DNA from: Aptenodytes patagonicus
Lineage: Eukaryota > Chordata > Aves > Sphenisciformes > Spheniscidae
DNA: 64,000 nucleotides
Reading direction: 5' to 3'
Assembly (NCBI RefSeq): GCF_965638725.1
Contig: NC_134970.1
Coordinates: 5,741,001 to 5,805,000 of the forward strand
The notes under the pieces were generated by a model that was not told the DNA's origin, ran no database searches, and saw nothing but the letters and a program-made list of their open reading frames with translations. Shown piece after piece: positions 37,384 through 51,500 of the stretch; the stretch's first letter is position 1; each line of letters starts with the position of its first letter. A program made the translations under genes and the position numbers.

Positions 37384-40300
37384 CTCATCCTTTGGCTGAT
37401 AGAAAATGGACAAGCAATGGCCCCTTCATGGAGGAGGCTGGCGTGGGGGTTAAATAAGGGCTGGAGATGGATGCTTTGATGTCATCCTTCATGCATGTCT
37501 GGGTGAGATGCTGCTCTCCCCAGGGAGGAAGCAATGGTGCGAGCAGATATGTGCTCCGGTCAGAGGTGGTGGTGAGAGTTTCTTATTACTGATACAGAAT
37601 AGCCCGATTTTGGTGACCAGGAGCTGCCGTGACATGGGTTAGGGTTATGCAAACCCACTGAGAAGGACAGATGTGGAACAGGAGCCTGCCCGTTGATGGG
37701 GCAGCATCGAGTTGGTCAGTGAAGACCCACGGGGTGGAACTTCATTGGGGTCAGCGTGGGGCCCGGGATGATTAGTGACAGTGTTTATAGACAGCCTGAT
37801 GAGGGGTTGGGGATCAGATTGCCCAGCACCACCCTGGCACGAGGGATAGCATAGCACGACTCGGTGAAATCAGAGCGGGCAGAGAAAGTGATCACGAAAG
37901 ATTAGAGAAGGGGGGAGCACTGGGGAAATGGGGCCTCGGGGCACAAGGACAGCGATGGTGGGGCCATCATCCTCCGGTTAAAGAGCTGGTCTGGGGACTG
38001 GGATGCTGCTTCTGGCTCTGCCCTAAATGCTTTTCACCTCCTCTGTGTGTTGGGGATGGGGTTGTACTGCAGGCCTGCCCGAGATCCCCAACTCAAAGCA
38101 ATAGCAGAGGGTTAACCTGTATGAACATCCCTTCTTTTCTGTGCTCCTCTTGCCGGCAGGAGCCAGGGGTGGCGTGGTAGGCTCCAAGATGCTTAATAAA
38201 ACACACTGCTGTGCCCCACGCAGGTTCAGAGCAGGCTGAGCATGCTGTGCCAGCAGACGGGCTCCAGCAGATTGTGGCCTCCTCTAAAAATGTGGCATAC
38301 AGGCTCGCTAACAGCATTTGGAGCTCGGGAAGGAAGCATCTGATGGGAAGGACCCTACCGGCTGCGGCATCAGGCAGATACCAGAGCGCTGCCCGCAAAC
38401 CAGAATGGAAACAGGGCTCGGGAAGGCGAGAGGGGAAGCTGCTGCCCCTGTTGAAACAGGAGCGGGTGGCAGCCCTGGCCTGCCCGCAACCCACGCGGGC
38501 TGCTCAGACCCGCTGCCGCGTTACCCCGGCCGGGGATGCACTGACAAGGCAGATCTGTGCCCGCCCTGGGCTTTGCAGAGCTGGGGCCAGCGACCGAGTT
38601 GTGCAGGGAACAGGGAGATCCCCAAACCTCCTTTTACTAAGTCTCAGCTTTCCCTTCTCCTGGTCTGGGTTTTTTGGGGTGCTGGGGACCCCAACTCCCA
38701 AGTGCATGGAGCAACCCCCCCTTTTTCTGCCCCCATGCCGTTTGCCCAGCCTTCCCCTTCCCTCCCTGCCTGCCAGGGACCCGCTGGAGCGTGGCCGGCG
38801 CAGAGCTGCTGGCGCTTGGCTGCCTGCACCACCAGCAGCTCGGGCTGCTCCTGCCGGGGCTGGGCAGATGGCAGGCAGGGCAGGTCGCATCCTGCAAAGC
38901 AGCCCAGAGAAAGCCACCACGAGAAGCTTTTGTTTTGCTGCCTGGAGCTTCTCTTTCAGGTTCAGTGTTTCCAGGGCATCGACGGGTCTCTGGGAGCGGG
39001 AGCAGCCCTGGTGTGATGGGGGAGGTGTCTGACGCTCCTCGGAGAGGGCTCGGGGTGGCCAGTGGTCCCCTGTCCTGCTCTGGATGGATGTGGGCAGCCG
39101 AGACCCTGGGGGGAGACTGGATTGAGCACTACAGCTTTGAAACTTTCACTGATGAGCAAAACACATGTAAGTCCCACAAAGCAGGAAAATAAAGGAGAAG
39201 AAGGAACCAAGTGGGATGGAAACCAGGGAGAAAGGAGGTGGTGGAGACAGCAGGGTGCAGCGAGGAGGGAGAAACACAATCCACCCAAGTGGGTACATAA
39301 TTTATTTGCCCATTAGCTATTAATAAGCCGGCCTTTTGTATCAAGTCTCCTGACGTCCTTGTAACAACTTCAGGCCTTTCTGCGGAGCATCACCCTTTCT
39401 GGGTGTTCCTGTGCCACTTGCCATGCTAACATGATTCTTGATATGTCCTGTGCCTTCGTTACCACCATTCAGCTGAACGAGTAATTAATGAGATTCCACA
39501 TTACTGCAGTGTCACAGTAACCTCCAGGAAATACCCATGAGGCAGTACCATCTCCTAGGGATACTGGGCATGCATGGCTTTGGGTGGTGCTTAAAGGGCA
39601 AGGTAAGTCTTTGGGGCTTCCTTGTGAGTTGGGTTAGAGTGAAATGGCCAAGCTGATGACTTGGGCAAGCCATGGACCCTTCCTTCCACCACCTGCTGTT
39701 GATGATTACTGCAGGATTGGACGTGGTACCTGATATCAAGATGCAGATCAGCTCAACGTAGCAAGGAGAGATGGAGAAGACCCATCCATCCTGGTCAACA
39801 AACTCATGGCTACCCTGCAGCCTCCAGCATGTACCTTCCTCCCATCCTCCTCACCAAGCAGAAGATAGATGGGCTTAACCCATCCCATGTATCCTTGGGA
39901 TAAAGATGACCAGGACACCATACCATAGGCTTGGAAGGACCCATCAGAGCAGCCAAAGTCTCCTACAGCTGGCTCTTGGTGGCTCAGGGAACGAGGTGGG
40001 TCTTTGCTAATGGGAAGATCCTTCTGCGACCTTGGGGTATGTCACCTCTACCCTGGCATTGCCTGATGCTGCTGTTCAGAGCTGAATGCAGGGCTGCTTT
40101 TTGAGTTTGCCCACAGCGTGGGATGCTCAGTGCCTACTAGCAAACCCCTTGAAAGGCTCCCAGGGCCTCCCTGGGACATGGAAGTGCCACAAGTCAACTG
40201 GGCCCCAAAGTATTGGCCTTGTGTCCCTTGGGCATTGCACAGGGAAGAGCGGTGAGGCCGGGACCCAAGCCCAAAGCCTTGCAGCTCCCGTTGAGGTAGC

Positions 40301-43300
40301 AATGCGCCTTGGTGGGACCAAGAGACTGGACTATAGCCCACATCTAGGCAGGTAAGAGCTGCTGGACTCTTTGGTGCCTTTTAGTCTTAAAATGTGAATG
40401 TTGCTTCTTAGAACAGGTGCTGCTGCCAGGTGGGAAGATCTTAATGTCAAGGGGAATCCCTCACCCCATGTGTACGTTGCCCATGGAGCAATGATGGGGA
40501 CAAATCTGCTCCCAAGTAATGAAGCTGTCGTTTGGGGGGGTTCAGCTCAAGAGCTGAGCTTTTGGGGGTGCAACCCCTCTCTTGGGGCTGGTTGCCGAAG
40601 AGTTTGGGTTTGTTTGGGGCAGTTGTTACCCCCGCGTGTGAAGATGCACCGCAGCCGTGCTTGCAGCACCGCGTTTCTTCCCCGTGTTTCCTTTAAAGCC
40701 AAGGACAGCAAGACAAGGTAGGGTTTCATGAGGGTATAGGATTTCCGAATCTGAGTCTTTCCTGAGACAAACTCTTTCTGATCCTTACCTGTGTGTCAGA
40801 GACGCGCAGGCACCGGCCACATCCATAACCACCCAAGATACTCTTATTGCTTGAGGAAGGGCTGTAGTTTAGGCTGGCTGAACGGGGCTGCAGGTGAGTG
40901 ACTGGTTTTAATTTTATTCACTGTGCTTATAAAAGTCTGTACGGCATTGATGATATAATGGAAATGTAACTGGGCCCAACACCCATGGAAAGTTCCCGCC
41001 TATATTAAGCCACTCCCTTTATTTTACTTTATTATTGCTAAGATGTGGAAGAATCACCTGGTTGAAAAGGTTTCCATTTATCTCCAGCTAAAATGGTGCT
41101 TGGCTCGCGGTTTTGTACCAGGTTGTGCTGATACAGGATTTTTGGATGCTCTTGGGTTTGTGCCTGAACCCAGACAGACACGCTCTGTGCTTTGAGCATT
41201 TACAGCCTTTGTTTCTCTTCCAAGACTTAAATAAAGTAGTTACTCTTGGCTGTGATCTTTTTAATGGGTTTGAATGCTTTGCAAGTCTTCCATCAGAAAA
41301 TCATCAGCCGTTGCAATCTGCTTTATTGGAGCATATGCAAGAAACGTTGAAGACATTGAAACACAGGCGAGGAAATATTAGTTGCCTTCAGCCTGCTCAC
41401 ATTAAACCGTAAGGACCTGGAGTGAAATAATTCATCAGTATTTCTGACGGGCTGAAATCTATGGCTGCCAAGTAGTCACTTAAAACCTGAAACAGCAGCA
41501 GGAGCATCCGTTCTGTTGGGATGAATTAAATGGGGAGGGGGTGAGATGCAGAAGCGGACGACATCAGATTCAGGCTGCAATAATAATAGTTAATGGGATC
41601 TTTCTTTTTAGGTTGGCTTGGTCTCTCCTGGAAATAAAAGGGATGTTTTAGGTGATCCCGGCGGACTGAGCGTGGGAATCCCCACTGCACGAAGCTGCGC
41701 AACGCTCATCCCAGTGGCGCAGAGCAGGGTGTGGGGAGGGTTAGTGGGAATATTCGGTCAAAACCGCTTCTGGTTCCAGTGGATTCAGTACAGTTTGCGT
41801 TTAGTGGTGAAGAACAACATACGATTTTCAGAGAGTCCGGTTTACATTGTCTTCCCCGGTCTTGTGGGTTGGTGCGGGAGTGCAGACGGAGCTGGTCCTG
41901 GCGCTGCCTCAATGCTCGCTGCGTCTCTCGCACTGGCAAACGCTTCCATCCTCCAAGCACTAATGAAAAAGCCCATAGAAAACCAGGCACTGGGGGTACA
42001 GGTCGGGTGGAAGGACTCGGAAGGGGCCAAAGAGACTTTCCTTGGTTAGTATTGGGTTCAGGTTCAAGCAAGTATCAACCCAGAGTTACTCCAGAAGAAC
42101 CTTGAGGGTTGTTTCATGTTTGATGCGTGCTGAGTTGCACGGCCTCAGGGGGAGGCAATCCCTGTAGAGATTGTAGAAATTTCCATACAAGCAAAGCCTC
42201 AACCCAATAAAGCCTAATTTTTAATGGGGAAAAAATGATTGTATTGCTGATTCCCAGAACAATACAATCTGGCTTCCTCAGTTGAGCCGTTCCCTTTGCA
42301 TCTCCCCCAACCCCAAAGTGGCTTAAAACTGCAGCTTTTACAGCCGAGATCGTGCGTCTGTGCCCCCCTGAATGATTTCCCGTTGCATCCCAAGATGAAA
42401 TTCAGCTCATGGGATGCAGTTGGGAAAACCATGGCTTTGCCATGATCACTGAAGTGCTGCCCTGGGTGAGGAGGGGGGATCAGGGCACCCTATCCCGGGG
42501 TGGCTGTGCACCCCTCCGGGCTCGGCTGCTGTGGGGCTCGGCTGTATCCATTTTCAAAGGTCACGGGAAGGAGATCGGGAAATTGGTCTGAGGCAAAATC
42601 AGCTCCAACTTTGCACAAGGAGCCCACGGCTGTTGGGGGAAGATGACCCCAAGGGGCAGCTTTTTGCTGTCTCTGAGCTTTGAGATCTCCTTTTCCCCAC
42701 AGCTGGGGGGAGGTTTTCCAGGACTGATTTTCCAGGATGTGAAAAGATGGTTGTTTTTATTTCTTTTTATTTCCTTGGGGGTTTTTTTGAGCAGCACCTC
42801 TGGGAGACGCCGACTTTGCACACCCCGCTGCCGGGATGCTGCTGAAAGGGCTCAGCGCAGGCTGATCTTGATATTTTCCTTTCCCAATTCAGTGGCACAG
42901 CGTGGAAACCTGCCCCAATTACACAGGCTGGAATGAAGCTTGAGGGGAAGGCTCAGCATCCCAAGCTGCTGGCAGGAAGATTCAGGACACAGGCGAGGGC
43001 TGGGGGCGGCTTTTGGAGGTCAGTCGGGAAATGCCCTGGCTGGTACTCACCCCATTCCTGTGTGCTGGGTCCCCTTCCAGGGGGGACCTTCTCATTTTTG
43101 CCTTTGCTTGTGCAGTTTCGGGGCAGGGAAGGAAGGCAATGCTCTCTGCAGGGGCTGAGGGAAGAAATGAAAAGGGAAATAGCTGCAGTTTCATCAAATC
43201 CTGCCGGCAAAGCGGGCAGGGGCTTGAAACGGCAGCTCAGATGCCTTCGCTGAAGGCAATAGGTGATGCTCGCAGCCACGATGGCTCTTTGGACTAACTG

Positions 43301-44930
43301 AGTGGTTATGGCCGAATCCAGCAACCTCTGCTCTGCACCTGGCTGGGGCTGCTCTTGGCTGTGTCCGGGGCATGTCCAGGACCCAGTGTTGTACGGGCAA
43401 GGTGTGACCCCCTTGCAGAGGCTCATGGGGGAACAGGCACCCCTGGCTATATAAAAATGGGATGGAAAAAGCACCCAGGGTGCAGTTCCTGCTCCCAAAG
43501 CTTCGGCAGTTTGGGAGCTCCCCTAACGGCAATCGCAGGCTCCCGGGAATGGAGGAGTTTTCCGTACACTGGAGCAAAGTCAGGCCCAGATGTTGGCAGC
43601 AGCCGAGGAAGTGCCCGGCCAAGGGGATACCTGGCCGGAGGAGCCCTGGATGCCTCCACCCGGCTGGTACCTCGGCAGGCAGCCACGCCAGCAGTGGGAG
43701 CAACGGAGGGTCCCGATTCTCTGGCTTCTCCTTCCTTTCAAGCGGGTGCAAATGAACGGGGTCCCTGTGAAACCGGCACCGTCTTGGCTGAACGTGGCAG
43801 AGCATCCCAGCGAGCAGCCCTGTGCGGGGGGGGGACAGAAAGGGCCGCATCTGAGCATCACCTCCTCTTCCTCCGCTCCGGGCCGCTCCTTCCTCACCCT
43901 CGCTTGGAAAGCAAAGGCCGGGCACGCATTTGTGGACATGAAGGTGGTGAGTTGGGGCCCCGGATGCCACTGCTGCTGGCAGGCAGGACCCAGTGAAGGA
44001 GCAAAAACCCATTTCAGGCACAAGGAGAACGAGGGCAAGGAGTCCCACCGGGCTCACGTGGGTACCAGCATCGCCTTTCCGCCCAGCGCAGGAGAGGTAC
44101 GAGCATCCCCGTGCTGCCGCGGCCATGCGCCCGCGAGAGGCAAAGGGGCAGCACCGCCGGGCAGCCCCTGGCCAGCGGAGCTGAAGGAGGAGGAGGATGG
44201 AGGCAAGGGGACCGGGCGCCCCATGCGCTGGGGGAGGATGAGGAGGATGCACAAGCCAGGTTTGTTACTCCCTTCTTTGCAGCAGCCTTTGCGGTGAGGT
44301 GAAGTTGGGGGTGGCGGAGAGGAGGGTTTGGCGGGTGGGTTTGGGGGCAGTTGGGTGCTGCACTCCTTTTTTGTTGGGTATTTTCTGGGCGGTGGTGACC
44401 AGAGGAGAAGTTTAGTTTGCCCGGGGAGGAAAAGGGAGGGCAAAGCGTTCCCAGTCGCCGGGTGTGTGGTGTGAGTAACCGCGGCTTTGCCGGGAGCCGG
44501 AGGGTCCCGCTGGCATCATCTCAGTCACTTTAAGTCTTAATTACTTTTTGCTGCCGGGTCCAAATTATAATGTCCTCACCTGGACGGGACTGTGGGGTCA
44601 CGGGCTGCCGTGATGTGCTTGGGAGAGCTGCCTGGTCTCTGCAGTGGCTCTGGCTCGGCGCACGATGCTGCACTGGGACCCCAAACCCTGCCACCGGCTC
44701 TTTTTAGCTGCTGTTGTTGCAAAAATCAGGATCAATGCAGGTATCCGCCTGACCCGATTAGCAGCTTCCTATTGCTTTCCATTTATACCATATATCCATT
44801 TTTGGCTCTGGCCGACAACCTCCTAGCAAGGTTTGCTGCCAGTGCGGATTTTGGGGGGGGGACGGGACACAAAGTAATTTATTTGTCCCTAGGAGCAGAC
44901 TGAGGTAACAGCACTGAGCTCTGGGCGCTG

Positions 44931-44958
44931 GGGCGGGGTGGGGGGGGGTGGGGGGGGG
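44931..44958 (+). repeat. G-run cluster, quadruplex-prone
   Basis: Pattern GGG-C-GGGG-T-G9-T-G9 or longer: at least four G-tracts with one-base loops, the textbook arrangement for a stable G-quadruplex. Exact run lengths may be unreliable. Confidence 0.75.
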
Positions 44959-47900
44959 CTCTGCCTCTGTCCCAGCACTTTCAGACAGACCGGGAAAGTT
45001 TCCCATTGATTCGGGATCAAATTGTCTTTATCATGTTACAGCTGCGGTAAGCGGGGAGGGTGGCTGCCTCCCCCCCCATCCCCATCCAGGCGCCCTGATG
45101 GAGCCGGGATGCTCGGGGAAAGGGCTCACTCCATGCACCTGCACTTTCTTGCACCTCTTCTGGCGCACACTAATCAAAGCACTTTAAAAGTGCTTTGTGT
45201 CCGTCTGTCCATCCCTCAGCCACTTCCTAAAGCATGTCAAACACTTTGCAGCGGCAACCGCTTTGCGAATCCCAGCAGAGAGCCGACCACCAGCCTCCAA
45301 AAAGCCCGTTCAGCATCCCCAAAAGCCACCACAGCGCCCTCATAGTCAAAACCCCATTTAAACCTTTTCCTGACTCAGGCTAAAACCCCGATTCCGAGCA
45401 CAGGGAAGGTGAGGAGGGCTCAGCTGCAGCAAAGCCTGGCCCGGACCCAGGCTACCGCCAGCTCCCTTCGGCCAGCAGCCTGCGCCACCGCAGAGCTCGT
45501 TTCGCCCCATCTGGCTTTTCCTGCTACCTGCGTTGCTCTGCAGCAGCTTTTATGGGGCACCCGGTGCGGGGCCACGTCGGCTCCCTCCTAGCAGGGACTC
45601 GCCCTCACTTGTTATTAAATTACATCCTGACCCGGTTAATCCATAGCTGATTAATTTTGGACTCTATGGCTGGGTATCAGAAAGGTTTCATCTGTCTCAT
45701 GGCATGTACTGTATGTACTGGGCTCTCTGTTAATCTGATTTTTTTTTTTTAATATGAAAAAAATATGGGTGGAAAAATCAGAATGAGGTATGCAAACTGG
45801 GGAGGATTAAAGGGGTCCGGCTGGGCACGATTCTCTTGCCTGCCGTGGGGGTCAGCAGCGAGGGACCCCTCTGTCCCAGCACCAGGAATCCAGTTTGGGA
45901 TCTTCCTCCTGCGCATCTTTTCCCGCAGGGCTCCTGCTTGGCTGTATAGCACATCACCAGCTCTGGGGAAACTGAGGCACGGAGATGGAGGAGTAGGAGT
46001 CAGTGGCCGCTGGTTCAGGCTGATCATTTCTTTGCTGATGCGATTTGTGGGTTTAAATGCTGGGGCTCATCCTGCCCCCCACTTACCTAAGACACACTTC
46101 AACCTCTCCTTTTAAAAGCAAAGGTCTCGTACAGGGGTCTCAGACCTGGCTGCTCCTGAGCTCTGGGCTCCTTTGGTGCTGTGGGGCAGGAGAAACCCTG
46201 GGCTTGCTCTGAGCCACTGTGTTATTTCACCTTATTTTGGACCCTTTTCCATTCCTCAGCTGTTCCTGCACCGAGGACTTGAAAGTGGAGGCAGCTTTTG
46301 CCAGACCCCTATCATCCCCTTCAAAGGTTTGAATTACTCTTTCGTATTTTTTTATCATTCATAAACTACCAGCATCTCCCCTCCTGCTTATTCCCTCCCA
46401 GCTGCACACATTTGCCTTGAATTTAAAGAGCTCAATTTGCAAAATTCTCTCCCGAGGAGGGGGATAAGCCACAAACTTTTGCAGGATCTTCCCTGGCAGC
46501 AAACCCAGAAGCTCCTTGTTTTTCTTCCAGGGACAGTTTCTGCCCTGCTCCCAGCAGTGGCGGATGCCCCGTCCACCTCACTAAGCCTCCAAGGATGCTC
46601 CATGCCTGATCCCGAGCTCGAATACTCCCTTAATTATCACCATCCCTCGTTTCATTATCCTCAGCGCCGGGGCAGCCCGTCTGGCTGGAGTTGATCCATA
46701 AACCCAGCCCTAAATCGAGGGGGTTGATGGGTTTAGGTTGTGCTTTTGCATATTGCAACCCTCGTGTGTCCCCCAAAATCCAGCCCTCCCTAATGCTGAG
46801 GGGGGGATTGGGGGGGTGTTGCTAATTTAAGGGCACTTCATGCAGCTCTGGGAAATAAGAAAAATTCACCTCAGCGTTTCAACCCACCGCAGAGGTGCCG
46901 TGGAGCCAACCCAGCTCCATCCAAGAGCCGTGTAGCTGAAATAGTAGCGCCGAACCCCAGCTAATTAGTTCTGCTAAGAAAGAGGAAAATTAGCAGGGGC
47001 TCATTACTGCAGTAAATTGCTCTGAGGACTGAAGCGTGTGCCTGGCGCAGAGCAGAGCCAGACGCGCTGCTTTGCAGAAGTCTCTGCGGGCATCGTTTTG
47101 CTTGAGAAATAGGGGAAAAAATCCAATTAAGTGCCATTGCCTCATTGCACGGGAGCGGCGACGGGGTCTGCAGGACCTTCTCCTCCTTGTTCCCACCCTG
47201 CTCCAGCTCATCCCGTGTCAGATCACAGGGGAAACGGGTGTGATGAGCTGGTCAGTCCTCTGCCCCTTTCCCCACAGGGAACATTAAGCTCTCTGTGCAA
47301 ACATGGGTCCAAGCAGTAATTCAGGGACCTGCTGCAAAAAAACCCCAAACCCCTTTACCAACTAATCTCTCTTTGCAGCGGGGCAGGCTGCGGGGTGTGT
47401 TTTATCTCCTCTCCCACGGCCGAGCTGTGCGTGCGGAGCTGCTGGGCAGCGATCCCGGACCAGCGCTTACTGGATGCCTGTCCATCCCGGGTGCAGGACA
47501 CCCTTGGGGGCCAAATTTGTCCGTGGGATAAATCCTGGCAGAGCTGGTGATACCAGGAGCACAGAGCAGAGGATTAGAGGGAAAGAAGTGCAGGAGGAGG
47601 ACGGGGTGGCCAGGGCAGCCCGGCTTGGGTGGGTATTTAAATCCTTAGGGCCAAAAGCGTGTTTAAAGTCACCTTGGTTGAATGCAAAGGCAGAACTGTC
47701 CCAAAGGTATCCAGGGTGCAGCCGAAATCTCCGGAGATGAGTGAGTTGTGTAACCGTCCTGTTTCTCGGAGGCAATGATGTTATTCCGAGCATCTCCCCC
47801 CGTACCCGTCTCCCCTGGACCATAACCCTGCTTTGATTTCGGAGACGTTCCTATTAACAGCAGGTTTTTGCTAGAGCTGACTTCTCAGCCCCAGCACAAG

Positions 47901-48570
47901 CCAGATCGTCGGTTCGTGTGGATGGTTTTCACGCTCCAGGTTTCCCTCTGCCACAGATGCTCTTTGCCCAGGTGCAGGATGTGACCCTGGTTAGCGCCAG
48001 GGAGATTTTTTGGGGGAAAAAAACTCAAAAGAGGTCAGGTTTCGCCCACAAACACCATCACCCTGTGGTCAAAGCCCTCCTGGAGCTGGGTTTGGAGGGG
48101 AGGTGGGCACAGGCTGAGGCTGAATTTAGGTGCCAGGAATGACAATTTAGTGCCTTTTTATTAGTAGATCTCCAGCTGCCTCACTGGGGTGGGTAAATAT
48201 AAGTCTATAGGGGTGCAGAAGGGGGTATATAAAATGATAACCCAACCCTGAAGGGCCTGATCAAAGGTCTGGATAATGTTTTGTCCTGTTTCCATCGCAG
48301 ATGGCTGGACGTGAGTATAAGATGCTCCAAGCCAGCGGGTCCCGGGCTCTCCTCCGGGATGGGGCAGTTTAACGTGCTCATTAACATCACGGGGGGAGAG
48401 AAATAGCTCAGAGGACAGAAAAGGATGCTGGAGGGAGGGAAATCAAGGTGACCGGGTCCCTCAAGAGCAAAGGAGCGTCACCGTGGAGGAATTCAGGCTG
48501 AAGCACGCGGGTAGAAATGTGCCACCCCCTCCTCTGCTTTCCCCAAATGTGGAGGCCTGGGAGGAGACTG

Positions 48571-48593
48571 AGGAGGAGGAGGAGGAGGAGGAG
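48571..48593 (+). repeat. (AGG)n microsatellite
   Basis: About 7.7 copies of AGG within a purine-rich region. A simple repeat. Confidence 0.8.
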
Positions 48594-51500
48594 GGTGGGG
48601 AGGTAACCTGGGTGAAGGTGGAGGTGGGACCCAGCCCTGTGTAAGGTCACCCGACAGGGATGAAGCCACCCTGGAGCACCCACGGCAAGGATGCCCGTGA
48701 GTGTAGCAAGCTCTGGAAAGGAAAGAAAGAAAAAATGGGGAAAGAAAAAAAATAAAAATATAAATCCCAGTTATTTCAGTGAATCGTGCCAACCTGCCTG
48801 GTCCCATCACCCGGGGCATTTATTTATTTATTACCGGAGGTTATAAGCCTGGTGGCACTGGGGTCCGAGCCAGAGGCCGGCCGGCAGCCAGGCGTGAGCA
48901 AGGGGCACCTCCCCTCTCTCCCTCATCCCCCCCCAATGCCCTCCACGGGGCTATGCCGGCCATACCTGCTGCTGCAACCCATCCCAGCCACCCCGAGGGG
49001 GGACGGAGATGTCCCACGTGGCGGTGGCACCGTGGCCGTCCCCTCCTGGAAAGGAGCCCGCTGTATCCGCGGCCACAGGCAAGAGGTAGGTGGGCAATGG
49101 GGGATGCTCCAACCCTTGGGCTTTCCCCTCCCCTCCTCTTTTTAATATCCTTATTATATATTAATGATAAAAAGAGCCCTATCACCTGCTGTAAATCTCT
49201 CTGCCGGTCTTAGTGGTGTGTGGGTCCCCGTCCCCCCTCTCCGCCTCTCTCCCGGGGACCAGCTCAGACCTCGCCACGTCACGGACAAGACTTGTCCCCG
49301 CTGGACCATCCGGAGCATTACTGGGGATTAAAAGTGGCATCCGCCAGAAGGGCACGTCCTCCCCCGTCTCGCTCGCCGACAAGCGGGTGGGGGCGGAGGT
49401 GGGTGGCCAGGTCCCCCCTCCCCAGGCAAGCGGGGCATGGGGACAGGGTGTCCCCTGCACCCCACCAGCCCCTTTTCCCTATGGATCCCCAGCTCATTTT
49501 AGGGCTCCCGGGGCGATGGCGGGGCCGAGGCTCCGAACAGCGCTGGATCCTACCACCGTGCCTGCCAAAGCCCATCCCCGGCACGCTGGGCTGCCAATTA
49601 TACAGTGAACTAAATAGAGAAGAGCCTTTTAAATGACATTGCCTGCGTTATCCCAAAGGGACCTTTCAAGGGTATGGCTGGACTTTTTTTTTTTCCCCCC
49701 TCCACTTTCCCTACACATCCCTATGTGTGTTTAATAACTCTCTTCCCAGATGCAGAGAGCGTTGGTACTTCCATGCCCTGTGCAGGTAAGTCCCCATAGG
49801 TGACGGTGTGGGGGGGCTACGGGAGGAATCACCTCCTTTCTCATCCCAGCGCAGGGGTGGTGGGGAGGGGATAGGGGGGCAGAGAGAGGCTCAGCATCTC
49901 CAATTTCCTGGAAAAACCTTGGAAACAGCCATTGTTTGCCCCAGGAGTGCGAGGGGTCGCTGGGGATGAAAGGACGACGGGTGGGAAGCGGAAGGGAATC
50001 GCAGACGGGGAGGTCTCGATGGTTGCGGAGGGGCTGGTGGAAACCACGGCCCCGATTTACTGGGGTGTGATGGGCAAAACACAAACTCTCTCCCTCAAAA
50101 TGACCTTTCTCTTTCGCCGTCTCTCTCCCTTGCTTGGTTTTTTTTTTTATTATTTTCCCCAGCCAGGGATTTCGTCTGAAGGGTATTAGTTAATCAGATT
50201 CTGAGAAGCAGATGTTAGGTGATTTAGGAGGAAAAAATGAGGCAACTTTCTAGTTCAAGCCTCCACTGGAGCCCGGAACGCACGTTGCAAAGCGAGCGGC
50301 TCCCTTCTCGCTTTGGGAGGATGCTTTGAGGCTTCGGGCAGCACCATTAATTTTTAGTCTAAATTAAAAATGAGACAGATGGGGTGGTCTGGGGGCTTGG
50401 GGACAGGTGGGGCACCTGTCTCTGGTGACGGGGACAGGCAGACGTCAGCATGTTTTGGGGCTTTGAAGGCAAGAAATGGAAAGTCAGAGCCCTGCATCCC
50501 TTGGGCAGCTGCCCTGAGGGCTTGACGGCGCTAAAAAGCACCTTTCCGTGTCCCAGCGGGGAGGATGAGCACAACTTTCCACTCTCAATCGTGACCATGA
50601 CATGCAAATTGTCCCTTCACAGCTCTGTGCCTCAGTTTCCCCACGAGGGATGATGCCGGGGGGGCTCAGTTTGATGTGCACGGAGGCTCCAGAGCAAAGC
50701 CAGGTTTCAAGATACCACGATTTCTTCTATGACCAAAAGTCTCAGGCTGAAGCTGTCCTACCAAGCAAGGGCTGGGGAATTGTCTTGCCCGCGGTGCCAG
50801 CGTGCAGTATTAAGAGTTAAGCACACTTAATGCTTAAAATACCAAGATCATCTCACGGCGCTGACTTAAGATGCAATTTCACCGTCAGCTTTTAGCTGCT
50901 CTAACTTTGCTCCACTGTCAAGAGAGGCTCCCGGGCACGTGGTCTCCTCTGGGCTCTCCCACCGGGACCGAGGTGTGATGGGGCGTGTGGTGGGTCAGGT
51001 CAGCTCACCCATCCAGCTGAACGCTAAACACTCCCGCTCTCCTGATTCAAACTGATTTCCTTTCTTTTTTTCTGATTTAAAAATAATCTCTGGTGGTTTG
51101 TATTAAGAAAAAATAAGAACACAAAAAGGGAAAGATGTGTGCTGCTTTTCCTTTTTTTCTTTAATGCCTGTTTTTCCCTCGAAAGATTCAAAAGAGCTTT
51201 GTTTGGGCCGGGCTTGTCGCAGTATCCCTTTGCCTGCCTCCTCATGCTACGTGGGCACTGAAGCGTGGCTTTTCTGCAGCTCTCGGTTGCCGTCTCCCCA
51301 CAGAGGTTGTGTTGTACTTTCTGCACCCCCATTGCTCCGATGTGACATCTTGCTCTGCCCACAACAGCTTTTCAACAGAGCCAGCAAAACGTCAAGCCTG
51401 AGCTGAATCCGGCCCCACGGAGAACCGCTGCGCCTTGGGCATGGCTGGGGCTGGAGGACTTGGGTTTGGAGTCATTGGGGCTCCTCAGCTTTGCAGCAAG

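Noticed and set aside
38211-39032. 273-codon plus-strand frame
   Set aside because: Overlaps a 232-codon frame in another phase and several on the minus strand; no family match recognised.
43194-44252. 352-codon minus-strand frame, longest unassigned frame in the window
   Set aside because: Opposite-strand frames of 213 and 235 codons cover the same DNA, a sign of stop-poor GC-rich sequence. No domain, signal peptide or membrane pattern that would support a gene.
48221-48232. TATATAAAA-like motif upstream of nothing recognisable
   Set aside because: No gene or conserved exon follows on the + strand, so a promoter call would be unsupported.
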